Source: GCA-2731375 sp002731375
GTDB lineage: Bacteria; Pseudomonadota; Alphaproteobacteria; GCA-2731375
Direction: 5' to 3'
NCBI GenBank assembly: GCA_030752605.1
Contig: JASMDX010000064.1
Coordinates: 5,777-69,776, forward strand
DNA length: 64,000 nucleotides
This document shows, piece by piece, positions 25,195 to 33,344 of the stretch. Position 1 is the first letter of the stretch, and each line of letters starts with the position of its first letter. A program made the translations under genes and the position numbers. The notes beneath the pieces are model-generated. The model did not search any database and was not told where the DNA came from. It worked only from the letters and a program-made list of their open reading frames with translations.

Positions 25195-26475
25195 ATGGAT
25201 AAGACCGCCGATGTTGTCGTAATTGGTGCCGGTATCGCCGGCACCGCCACTGCCTACTACTTGGCCAAAGGCGGTGCATCAGTCATTGTTTGCGAGAAGG
25301 GCGAAATCGCCGGCGAACAATCCAGCCGCAACTGGGGCTTTGTCCGCCAGCAGGGCCGCGACCCCGCCGAAATCCCGCTGATGATGGAAGCCAACAAGAT
25401 CTGGCGCGGCCTGGAGCGGGAATTGAACGCCGACCTGGAATGGCTATCCGCCGGCAACTTGGTCACTTTCGATACGGATGAAGAGGCTGCCGGGTGGGAG
25501 CAATGGCAGAAAACAGCGGCGGAATTTGGCCTTCCTACGCAAATTTTGAGCCGCGCTAAATTGGATGCAATCACGCCAGGCAATGCCTTTGACTGCAAGG
25601 GCGCCATTTTCACCGAAAACGACGGCCAGGCGGAACCAACGAAAGTCACCGCCGCCCTGGCCCGCGCCGCCGAGGGCCGGGGCGCGGAATTCTTGACCCA
25701 TTGCGCGGTGTTCGAGGTCGAGACCACGGGCGGCGTCGCGTCTGGCGTGGTCACGGAACATGGCGTCATCCGCGCGCCGGTGGTGGTCTGCGCCGGCGGT
25801 GCCTGGTCGGGGCGGTTCCTCCGTACACTCGGTTTGAAATTGCCACAGATGTGGATCAAGGGCTCGGTCGCGCGGACCACGGCGGCGCCCGTCATCTCGC
25901 ATACAGCCACCTGGACCGGAGTGGCTTTTCGTCAGCGCCGGGATGGCACCTTCAATATCGCCACCCGCTCGGCGGATCATGACCTGACCCTGGAAAGCGT
26001 GCTGAATTTTCCCTCCTTCGCCGGAAGTTTTGTCCGCAACAAGCGGGACATTAAGCTCAACCTGAACCGCCTTGCGTTTGATCTACTTGGCGGCAGCTTC
26101 TCGAAATCCGCCCTGACGAAGGAACTGACCACCCACCGCATCCTCGACCCCGAACCCAATCACAAGGTCCTCAACCACGTACTCTCGGAACTGCGCCGTC
26201 TGTTGCCGGATACGGCGGCGGTGGAGATCGAGCGTAAATGGGCCGGCTATGTGGACATGGCGCCGGATATGCTGCCGACCCTGGATGCCCTCGACCAACC
26301 ATCGGGCCTGGTTCTGGCCACAGGCTTTTCAGGCCATGGCTTTGGCATGGGGCCCATCGTGGGCCGGCTAATTTCCGAGCTGATCCTGCGTAGCAAGCCT
26401 TCGTTGGATCTGCACGCCTTTCGTTTCAGCCGTTATTCCGACGGCACGAAACTCACGCCCCACAGCGTGGTGTAA
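25195..26475 (+). CDS. FAD-dependent amine oxidoreductase (DadA/sarcosine-oxidase-like)
   Basis: The 426-residue protein has the dinucleotide fold VVVIGAGIAGTATAYYLA at the N-terminus, then GEQSSRNWGFVRQQGRDP, the flavin-contacting region of DadA-type proteins. It ends with LVLATGFSGHGFGMGPIVGRL, the typical C-terminal FAD motif. Family members oxidise glycine, sarcosine or D-amino acids to imines. The gene follows the ABC ATPase by 27 bases and is probably co-transcribed with it, so the imported solute may be its substrate. In the creatine/hydantoin context, sarcosine is a reasonable candidate. That is inference. Confidence 0.88.
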   Translation: MDKTADVVVIGAGIAGTATAYYLAKGGASVIVCEKGEIAGEQSSRNWGFVRQQGRDPAEIPLMMEANKIWRGLERELNADLEWLSAGNLVTFDTDEEAAGWEQWQKTAAEFGLPTQILSRAKLDAITPGNAFDCKGAIFTENDGQAEPTKVTAALARAAEGRGAEFLTHCAVFEVETTGGVASGVVTEHGVIRAPVVVCAGGAWSGRFLRTLGLKLPQMWIKGSVARTTAAPVISHTATWTGVAFRQRRDGTFNIATRSADHDLTLESVLNFPSFAGSFVRNKRDIKLNLNRLAFDLLGGSFSKSALTKELTTHRILDPEPNHKVLNHVLSELRRLLPDTAAVEIERKWAGYVDMAPDMLPTLDALDQPSGLVLATGFSGHGFGMGPIVGRLISELILRSKPSLDLHAFRFSRYSDGTKLTPHSVV

Positions 26476-26488
26476 CCGGAGACATCCC

Positions 26489-27058
26489 ATGAAGACAGTT
26501 TTGATTACCGGTGCCGCGGGCGGCATCGGCACGCGTCTGCGCACATTGTTAAAAGGCGTCTATCCGCGTCTAACCCTCTCCGACATGGCCCAGGTCACGG
26601 CGTTGCTGCGAGGCGTCGATGACAAGGTCCGCCCCGACAGCCGTTACGGCGTATCCAAAGCCTTTGGCGAGGCCCTGGGTTCATTCTATGCCGAGAAATT
26701 CGGCCTCGGCGTCCTTTCCATCCGTATCGGCAACATCGATGACTATCCGGTGGACGAGCGGCGTCTGTCGATCTGGGTCAGCCCACGCGACCTGGTGCAA
26801 CTGATCCGCATTGGCCTGGAGCACCCGGATCTGGGTTACGAGATTGTCTGGGGCGCCTCCGCCAACGCACGGGCCTGGTGGGACAACGAACCGGCACACC
26901 GTCTTGGCTATCGCCCCCAGGACCACGCCGAGGACCACCGGGACCGCGCCCTGGCGGCGGAGACGGAGCGCACACCGAATGCAGTAGCCGACTATTTTCA
27001 GGGCGGTGATTTTTGCGCCTTTGATTTCGCTGGTCCCACACCCGAAGGAGACGCATGA
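26489..27058 (+). pseudogene. Uronate-dehydrogenase-like epimerase, two internal deletions (open frame)
   Basis: An open 189-codon frame keeps the NAD motif TGAAGGIGTRL at the start, the YxxxK helix RYGVSKAFGEALG, and the C-terminal SPRDLVQLIRIGLEHPDLG that marks uronate dehydrogenase-like SDRs. Relatives are about 265-270 residues. The missing part falls at two seams. At the first, TLSD runs directly into MAQVTALLRGVD, skipping the second and third strands. At the second, GVD runs into DKVRPDSRYGV, skipping the strand with the catalytic Ser and cofactor contacts. Both joins keep the frame. The product would lack much of the Rossmann core and is probably inactive. The ribosome site and tight spacing to its neighbours are preserved. 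Confidence 0.7.
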
Positions 27059-27983
27059 TCATGGCGACCATCGAAGCCGTTGATTTTTTCTATCTGCGTA
27101 TGCCGACGGTCGAGGCAATCGCCGACAACAGCCAGGATTCACTGCTGGTGCGCATCGCCTCGGGCGACGAGGCGGGCTGGGTCATGTGAAAAGCACGGCG
27201 AAGACGCCCTATGCCTCGCAGCTGTTCGGCAATGACCCGCATGAGACACTGACCAAGGGCGCGGCCCAGCGGAAAGCTGGATTTCGCGCCGTTAAATTCG
27301 GCTGGGGCCCATATGGTCAAGGTGATGCGGCAACGGACGCCGCGCACATCGCCGCCGCACGCGAGGGCCTGGGCGAGGACGGTATTCTGTTGGTCGATGC
27401 AGGCACGGTCTGGGTCGACGACGTGGAGGCCGCCGCCGCGCGCCTTGACGCGTTAAAAACACACCGGGCCACCTGGCTGGAGGAACCATTCATCTCCGCC
27501 GCCCTAGGCGCTTATAAGGCGCTGGCCGAACGGGCCGCACCACTGCGTCTGGCAGGCGGTGAAGGGGCGCATAACTTTCATATGGCACAGCAGATGATCG
27601 ACCATGCCGGCCTGGGCTATGTGCAGATCGACGCTGGACGCATGGGCATCTCTGACGGCAAGCGGGTGGCCGATTATGCCGCCCAGCGCGATGTCCGTTT
27701 CGTCAACCATACCTTTAATTCACACATCGCGCTCAGCGCCTCGCTGCAGGCCTTCGCCGGACACGAAAAGGATGATATTTGCGAATACCCGGTAGAGGCC
27801 AAGGCGCTATCAAGGGAGATTACCCAGAGCCTGATTGAACGGGATGGTGATGGCCTGATCAGCGCGCCCGAGGCACCAGGTCTGGGCATGGAGATCGATG
27901 CGGACGCCCTGGCCCGCTATCTGGTTCAGGTCGAGATCACGATTGATGGCGAGGTCGGCTACAAAACACCCCAGCTAACGTGA
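27055..27983 (+). pseudogene. Mandelate racemase/enolase-superfamily gene, internal deletion with frameshift
   Basis: The 5' part, from an ATG overlapping the epimerase stop, reads MATIEAVDFFYLRMPTVEAI to GDEAGWV and stops at TGA 27187-27189. A different frame then supplies LGHVKSTAKTPYASQLFG and the full C-terminal barrel with AVKFGWGP, LVDAGTVW and WLEEPF. About 70 residues that normally join these parts, including the lid and barrel entry, are missing. The bases CTGGGT at 27174-27180 fit both sides, marking a microhomology deletion. The downstream 265-codon frame from 27186 could still be translated but has no N-terminal domain. The stop overlaps the convergent permease gene by nine bases. 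Confidence 0.75.
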
Positions 27984-28802
27984 ACGGCGGTAGAGAACCG
28001 TGTAGATCCCCAGGAACACCGAGATCATCGCCAACGAGAATAGCGTCGAGGCGGTGCCCAGCGCGAACAATGTAGGCCGGATACGCTGGGTCATGGAGGC
28101 GTTGATATCCAGGGGCAAGGTGTTGTCCGCCCCCGCCAGCAACGTAGTGCGAGCGAATTCATCATAGGAAAGCGTGAAGCCGAACAGGCCGGCGGCAACC
28201 ACCCCCGGGGTGATTAGGGGCAGGGTAATCTCCTTGAATACGGTCCACTCATCCGCGCCCATGTCGCGGGCAGCCTCCTCCAGGCCGGAATCAAAGCGGT
28301 TGAAGACGGCCATCATCACTAGATAGCCGAACGGTAGAGCCCAGATCACATGCACCGCCAGGCCGGATGAATACCAAGCCGGCGACAGGCCCAACTGCCG
28401 CATCAGAATCGCCATGCCAAGGCTGAGCAGAACACCTGGCACCATCAGGCCGGTCAAAACTGTGTAGAACAATACATTGGAAAAACGGAACGCCTTGCGA
28501 AAAGCCATGGCCAGCATGGTGGAGAACAGCGCGGTGATAACCATGACCATCAAGGCCAGAATGAGGGAGCGGCCCAGAGCCCCCTGCATGTCGCCCACCG
28601 TGGACGGTTCCAGCAACTTATTCCACCAATACAGGCTCCAACCCCGCATGGGAAAGGAAGTACCGCCGCGCCGGCCCTGGAAGGACAGGATGAACATGGC
28701 GAACATAGGCCCGTAAATGAAAGCCAGGAAGATCATGTAATAGATCGAGAAGCCGGTCTTCACCCGCAACTTGCGCCATCTTTCCGGTGTCCAGCGAGCC
28801 AT
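27975..28802 (-). CDS. ABC transporter permease (PotC-like)
   Basis: The 275-residue protein has six predicted membrane segments (first near residues 17-38, YYMIFLAFIYGPMFAMFIL). The cytoplasmic EAA loop EEAARDMGADEWTVFKEITLP near residue 185 docks the ATPase. It is the last gene of the minus-strand binding protein-PotB-PotC set. The start lies six bases after the PotB stop region, preceded by AAGGAG. It should pair with the PotB-like permease and the ATPase encoded at 24055 on the plus strand. Polyamine-type transporters of this class also import opines, quaternary amines and amino-acid derivatives. Confidence 0.88.
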   Translation of the reverse strand: MARWTPERWRKLRVKTGFSIYYMIFLAFIYGPMFAMFILSFQGRRGGTSFPMRGWSLYWWNKLLEPSTVGDMQGALGRSLILALMVMVITALFSTMLAMAFRKAFRFSNVLFYTVLTGLMVPGVLLSLGMAILMRQLGLSPAWYSSGLAVHVIWALPFGYLVMMAVFNRFDSGLEEAARDMGADEWTVFKEITLPLITPGVVAAGLFGFTLSYDEFARTTLLAGADNTLPLDINASMTQRIRPTLFALGTASTLFSLAMISVFLGIYTVLYRRSR

Positions 28803-28808
28803 TGGTTT

Positions 28809-29786
28809 CTAAAGCTCCTTCCGGATATCAACGACACGCAGGATGACGATGATGCCGATCACCATGGCCAGCATCAGCATTAGGGCATTAACGGCGGCAA
28901 AGGGATAATTCGCGATGCCATAGTAATTCAGGATCACCGTGCCGGCTGTCGAAGTCTTGCCGCCGTATACAACCACGGCGGTAGCGAATTCACCCATGAT
29001 CATGACAAAGATGAAGATCATTCCAATGGCGACGCCGGGCAAGGACATGGGCCCGATGATCTCGCGGAAAATTTGGAACGGCGTTGCACCCATATCGGTG
29101 GCGGCCTCCAATATGTCCTTATCGATCTTGGCCAGGGAAAAGAAGATCGGCCCGATACCTAGCACCACATAGATTTGCACCAAGGCCATGGTGTAGCCGA
29201 ATTCGGAATAGAACAAAAAGCTGACCGGCTTATCCACGATACCCATTCCCAATAGCGCCTGATTGATCAGGCCACGCCGGCCCAGCATGGGCAACCAGGC
29301 CACGGCACGGATCAGATACGAGGTCCAGAACGGCACCATGCACAATAGGAACAAAGCCAGCTGCCATTTGAATTCCTGCACCTGCATGGCCAGGAAATAG
29401 GCTATCGGGTAACCAACAATCAGGCATAGAAGCATAGTGACCAGGGTGAAATAGACAGTGGAGCCAAGGGTGCGAATAAAGACCGAGGGTAGAAGAAAGC
29501 GGTCGGAATCAGGGTCGAAGAAACCTTTGGTGTAAAAATACTCGCCATAGAATTCCAACGAGAAGGCCGGGCTCAAACCTTGCGGGGTGTTCTCCCAGAA
29601 ACTGAAGACAACGATGGATACCAGCGGAATAACCAGAAACAGGATCAGCCAAAGGCTCGCCGGCGCGATCAGCCAGGCGGTGGAAAAGCCTTCCTCGGCA
29701 TAGCTGATCTTGCCCTGGACGGAACCATCCGGCTGGGGCTGGCTGCCGATCAAACCTGTATGATGCTGGTCACTGGCTTTTGACAT
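28809..29786 (-). CDS. ABC transporter permease (PotB-like)
   Basis: The 325-residue protein has a soluble 30-residue N-terminus (QHHTGLIGSQPQPDGSVQGK) and then six membrane segments from about residue 35. The EAA loop LEAATDMGATPFQIFREIIGP is at about residue 230. It forms the import channel with the PotC-like permease six bases downstream. It is separated from the binding-protein gene by a 92-base gap holding a strong hairpin followed by a T-run, so its expression is probably lower than that of the binding protein. Confidence 0.88.
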   Translation of the reverse strand: MSKASDQHHTGLIGSQPQPDGSVQGKISYAEEGFSTAWLIAPASLWLILFLVIPLVSIVVFSFWENTPQGLSPAFSLEFYGEYFYTKGFFDPDSDRFLLPSVFIRTLGSTVYFTLVTMLLCLIVGYPIAYFLAMQVQEFKWQLALFLLCMVPFWTSYLIRAVAWLPMLGRRGLINQALLGMGIVDKPVSFLFYSEFGYTMALVQIYVVLGIGPIFFSLAKIDKDILEAATDMGATPFQIFREIIGPMSLPGVAIGMIFIFVMIMGEFATAVVVYGGKTSTAGTVILNYYGIANYPFAAVNALMLMLAMVIGIIVILRVVDIRKEL

Positions 29787-29814
29787 TTCGATACGGCAAA
29801 AAATTAAAAGAATG

Positions 29815-29844
29815 GGGCCGGCACGGAGAATGCCGCACCGGCCC
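29815..29844 (-). terminator. Intrinsic terminator/attenuator after the binding-protein gene
   Basis: On the minus strand, GGGCCGGTGCGG pairs with CCGUGCCGGCCC as a 12-base-pair stem (two G-U pairs) around the loop CATTCT. About four bases later comes TTCTTTTAATTTTTT. On the plus strand the same arms have two mismatches, so the structure favours minus-strand RNA. It lies between the solute-binding protein and the permease genes. This is a common place for partial terminators that keep the binding protein in excess. Confidence 0.75.
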
Positions 29845-29878
29845 AGTATTATCGCATGATGTTATTCCAAGTCTGTTA

Positions 29879-31165
29879 TCACGCGGTCAGGAATTCCGTC
29901 CACCGTTTCACCAGATAGTCGTTCTCGCTCATGATAGAGTTCCAAACGGCAATCTTCTTGAAGCGCTGTTCGTACGAGCCGCCGTCACGCACCACGCCTT
30001 TTTCCACCAGGGGCGAGCCAAACGGATCCGGCAGTTCCTTGGCCGCGGGCTTGCCTTCGTACCAGAAGTCCCACTCGTCGGCGGGCAGATGCTTCTTCGT
30101 ATTGGCGGGGGTAGACATGTAATAACCCTGACGGGCGACAAAGGCGCCGGCCCAGCCATCCAGCCACCAGTTGATGTAGTCGTAGGCCTGATCCAGCTTC
30201 TTGCCCGAAGCCTTGGCCGAGATCGCCAGGGCGCCATGCCAGCCCCGCATGCCTTCCTTAGGCGAGGCGTAGATGCAGGGCACGCCCTCGGCGTTCACCG
30301 CCGTCACTGCCGGCGACCACATGCTTTGCAGGGCCACCTCGCCACTGACCATCAGATTGACGGACTGGCCAAAGGTTTCCCAAAAGGCGCGGAAATGGCC
30401 TTCTTTTTTCTTCTTGATAAGAAAGTCTACCAGGAAGTCGATTTCCTTTTTCGTCATATTGCCCTTGTCGCCAAACTTGATCAGGCCAAGCGCTTCGACG
30501 CCCATAGCCGCATCCATAGCACCGATCTGCGGCACGTTGAGGAGTGCCACCCGGCCCTTGAAGTCGGAGCTGAACAATTCCGCCCAGCTTTCAATAGGCC
30601 GGCCGGTATCCTCGGGGTTGTAACCGAGAGAATCCGCATTGTGCCAACCGGGCACGGCGGAGATATAACGCGACGGCCCCTTGGTTCGATTGCCGTCCTT
30701 GTCGACCCAGATTTGCCGCACCGGCGCATCGCCCTGGCCAACACTTGAACCTGGCGTCAACATGCCGGTCTTGGTCAAGTTCGAGACCTTGTCCCAATCC
30801 TTGATCCGCTTGGTATCAATGGGCTGGAACACTTTTGAAGGAATCATCACATCGAACATGTCGAAATAGCATTCCGAGACTTCGTATTGATCATTCTGGT
30901 TCAAGGTCTTGCCAAACAAGGCGCCATAGCCGAGCGCCTGGCCACGGATCTTAAAGCCCACGTCCTTGGCCGCCTTGCCTTGGATTTCGTTGATGATGCT
31001 AACGCCCAGGCCGATGGTCCGAATTGGATCGGCGGCTTGTACAATATTGGGGAAACCGGTGATACCACCAGCCGCCGCAACCGTCGCCGCGGTTCCCATG
31101 AATTTACGGCGGCTCATCCGCAACGATGCGCCACCACTTTTCCTGTTGCCCTTTTTCACAGTCAT
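29879..31165 (-). CDS. Extracellular solute-binding protein (PotD-like), Tat-exported
   Basis: The 428-residue periplasmic binding protein starts with a twin-arginine signal. MSRRKFMGTAATVAAAGG is at residues 17-34 and a likely cleavage site follows NIVQA near residue 44. The mature part contains SECYFDMFDVMIPSKVF and AVPGWHNADSLGYN, consistent with PotD/PotF-like family 1 proteins. It captures the solute for the PotB/PotC permeases downstream. The divergent 185-base region to the dihydropyrimidinase gene holds a perfect 13-base palindrome, so the two genes may share a regulator. The ligand is unknown; hydantoin- or creatine-related compounds are a context guess. Confidence 0.87.
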   Translation of the reverse strand: MTVKKGNRKSGGASLRMSRRKFMGTAATVAAAGGITGFPNIVQAADPIRTIGLGVSIINEIQGKAAKDVGFKIRGQALGYGALFGKTLNQNDQYEVSECYFDMFDVMIPSKVFQPIDTKRIKDWDKVSNLTKTGMLTPGSSVGQGDAPVRQIWVDKDGNRTKGPSRYISAVPGWHNADSLGYNPEDTGRPIESWAELFSSDFKGRVALLNVPQIGAMDAAMGVEALGLIKFGDKGNMTKKEIDFLVDFLIKKKKEGHFRAFWETFGQSVNLMVSGEVALQSMWSPAVTAVNAEGVPCIYASPKEGMRGWHGALAISAKASGKKLDQAYDYINWWLDGWAGAFVARQGYYMSTPANTKKHLPADEWDFWYEGKPAAKELPDPFGSPLVEKGVVRDGGSYEQRFKKIAVWNSIMSENDYLVKRWTEFLTA

Positions 31166-31285
31166 TTCTTGCCTCCCATTGGCTTTTCAATTGCGCGGCG
31201 ATCATCTGGCGATATTCAGCGGCACCGCACGCCTCATCCATCCCTTGCCCCAGCCACTCGCCTACCGCCTAGCGCAAAGCTGGTT

Positions 31286-31298
31286 TAATGATACATTA
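31286..31298. promoter_or_regulatory. Palindromic operator candidate TAATG-ATA-CATTA
   Basis: A perfect inverted repeat with five-base arms and three-base spacer lies in the divergent region between the binding-protein gene and the dihydropyrimidinase gene. It is flanked by two direct copies of GCAAAGCT, near 31274 and 31311. This architecture suits a dimeric repressor of the GntR or LysR kind. No regulator gene adjoins it, so the assignment rests on symmetry and position only. Confidence 0.4.
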
Positions 31299-31350
31299 GG
31301 CACAGATTCTGCAAAGCTTAAAGTAACGAATATATTTCGGGGAGAGGGGC

Positions 31351-32820
31351 GTGACGGTTCTCATTAAGAACGGCCGCATCATAACGGCGGTGGATGATTA
31401 CCATGCCGATATCTTCATTGGCACCGATACGGTCTCGCTGATCGGGCTCAATCTGGAGATTGATGCGGATCATGTTATCGATGCCGCCGGCAAGCTGGTG
31501 ATACCGGGCGGTGTCGATCCCCACACCCATATGGAGATGCCGTTTGGCGGCACCACCACATCGGACACCTTCGAGACCGGCACCAGGGCAGCGGCCTATG
31601 GCGGCACCACGACCATTGTCGATTTCGCCATTCAGACCAAGGGCACCTCAACCCTTGCCGCGCTGGATGCCTGGCACGAAAAGGCGGTGGGACGCACCGC
31701 CATCGACTATGGCTTTCACATGGTCATCACCGACATGCCGGATGAACGCCTGCCAGAGATGCGCCGATTATCAGAGGAAGGCGTCACATCCTACAAATTG
31801 TTCATGGCCTATCCCGGCGTGCTGCTATCCGATGACGGTACCATATTCAGGGCCATGCGCAAGGCCGGCGAGGATGGCACCCTGGTCTGCATGCATGCGG
31901 AAAACGGTATCGTCATCGACGAGTTGGTCAAGATCGCATTATCGGAAGGCCATATCGAACCAAAATATCATGCCCTGACCCGCCCCACGCGGCTGGAGGC
32001 GGAGGGCGCGCACCGGGCCCTGGCCATTGCCGAGGTGGCCCAGGCGCCGGTCTATCTGGTGCATCTCAGCTGCTTTGACGCCTTGGAGCAATTGCGCATG
32101 GCGCAAGCCAGGGGCGTCATGGCGCATGCGGAGACCTGCCCGCAATATCTGTTACTGGATATCGACTGCTATGACGAACCGGGTTTCGATGGCGCCAAAT
32201 ATGTACTGACCCCGCCCTTGCGTGAAAAATGGAATCAGGACGAACTATGGGGCGGCCTGCGCAATTCAGCCCTGGACGTGATCTCGACGGATCATTGTCC
32301 GTTCTGCATCCGCGACCAGAAAGAGATCGGCCGCGATGATTTCTCCCAGATCCCCAACGGCGGCCCCGGCGTAGAAAACCGCATGAGCCTGATTTATCAC
32401 AAGGGCGTCAACCACGGGAACATCTCACTGAACCGCTTCGTCGAGCTGACCTCGACCTCGCCCGCCAAGATTTTTGGGCTGTTCCCCAAAAAGGGAACAA
32501 TCGCCGTGGGCAGCGACGCCGACATTGTTATTTTCAATCCCGACCGGGAAGAAATAATCTCGCTACACAACGCCCACACCCACCACATGAACATCGATTA
32601 CAACGCCTATGAAGGCACCAAGGTGCGCGGCTTTACTGAAACCGTGCTGTCACGAGGCCAAGTGATTATCGACAAGGGCCAATATCTGGGCCAGCCCGGC
32701 GACGGCGCCTTCGTCAAGCGCGGTCCCTACGGGGGCCTGCACGCCAACAGCCGAGGTGCTGCTGCACGCACGGCACTGACAACTTCGGCCCGCCTGGGCG
32801 CCCCGGGAGCGCATCGATAG
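31351..32820 (+). CDS. hydA: Dihydropyrimidinase / D-hydantoinase
   Basis: The 489-residue cyclic amidohydrolase has metal ligands His58 and His60 in GVDPHTHMEMPFGG, the Lys149 to be carboxylated in TSYKLFMAYPG, and DVISTDHCPF with the catalytic Asp. It opens hydantoins and dihydropyrimidines to N-carbamoyl amino acids without ATP. It starts at GTG with GGGGAGAGG just upstream. The last 20 residues (Ala/Arg-rich) exceed the usual length of about 460. It is divergent from the ABC importer genes, which suggests import and hydrolysis of the same class of compound. It complements the ATP-dependent HyuA/HyuB system earlier in the window. Confidence 0.92.
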   Translation: MTVLIKNGRIITAVDDYHADIFIGTDTVSLIGLNLEIDADHVIDAAGKLVIPGGVDPHTHMEMPFGGTTTSDTFETGTRAAAYGGTTTIVDFAIQTKGTSTLAALDAWHEKAVGRTAIDYGFHMVITDMPDERLPEMRRLSEEGVTSYKLFMAYPGVLLSDDGTIFRAMRKAGEDGTLVCMHAENGIVIDELVKIALSEGHIEPKYHALTRPTRLEAEGAHRALAIAEVAQAPVYLVHLSCFDALEQLRMAQARGVMAHAETCPQYLLLDIDCYDEPGFDGAKYVLTPPLREKWNQDELWGGLRNSALDVISTDHCPFCIRDQKEIGRDDFSQIPNGGPGVENRMSLIYHKGVNHGNISLNRFVELTSTSPAKIFGLFPKKGTIAVGSDADIVIFNPDREEIISLHNAHTHHMNIDYNAYEGTKVRGFTETVLSRGQVIIDKGQYLGQPGDGAFVKRGPYGGLHANSRGAAARTALTTSARLGAPGAHR

Positions 32821-32847
32821 CCCTGGCGGCGTAGCGGGAGTTCCCGT

Positions 32848-33299
32848 TTGATTGGAGGAGCTGAAGCTAACGACTTTGGGCGTCTAGTGGAGAGCTTCAT
32901 GCGCAACTGCATCCTGACGACCAGAAACTCGATCACGGCGAAGATCGCGCCGTATTTGAGGAGATCCTCCGCTCCGTGAACCTGCATTTGTTCGTGTTTG
33001 AAGATAGGGACATGATTATCCAAGCGACCTGCTACCTGAATATTATTCTCAATATTACGCGCTGCATCTCACTAGGGAAGCATTGAAAACGTCGTGACGG
33101 AAGAGACCTTGCACTACATGGGTATCAGCAAAGAAATCATCAGGCACACGCTACGATTTGCTTGGAACAAGGGTTGCTACAAGATATGTTGCAAACAGGG
33201 ACAAAACGGGAAGTGACACGCAACTTCGATACACCCTTCGGCTTTCGCGGCGACGAGAAATTTGGATTTTTCGCACAGCCTCCCGGCGGCAATAGCTAG
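32848..33299 (+). pseudogene. GNAT acetyltransferase, broken by three frameshifts
   Basis: No single frame is long, but four overlapping pieces on the plus strand make one GNAT protein. They are GAEANDFGRLVE (32854-32892); LHAQLHPDDQKLDHGEDRA through FVFEDRDMIIQATCYLNII to a TGA at 33084; IENVVTEETLHYMGISKEII with RFAWNKGCYKI to a TGA at 33214; and MLQTGTKREVTRNF to GFRGDEKFGFFAQPPGG, stopping at 33299. The order and content match the acetyl-CoA-binding GNAT core. The conserved Q/RxxGxG/A loop is corrupted. It is a clear dead gene filling the space after the dihydropyrimidinase. Confidence 0.75.
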
Positions 33300-33344
33300 A
33301 ACACGTTCTAAAATTGAAAAATAATCGAGTATGGAGTTTCCAGA

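Noticed and set aside
27187..27189. TGA in the enolase-superfamily gene as a second selenocysteine codon
   Set aside because: The frame after the TGA carries no family sequence; homology resumes in another frame after a deletion seam.
33084..33216. TGA codons in the GNAT region as recoding sites
   Set aside because: Each stop coincides with a frame change, so they are by-products of indels rather than read through in one frame.
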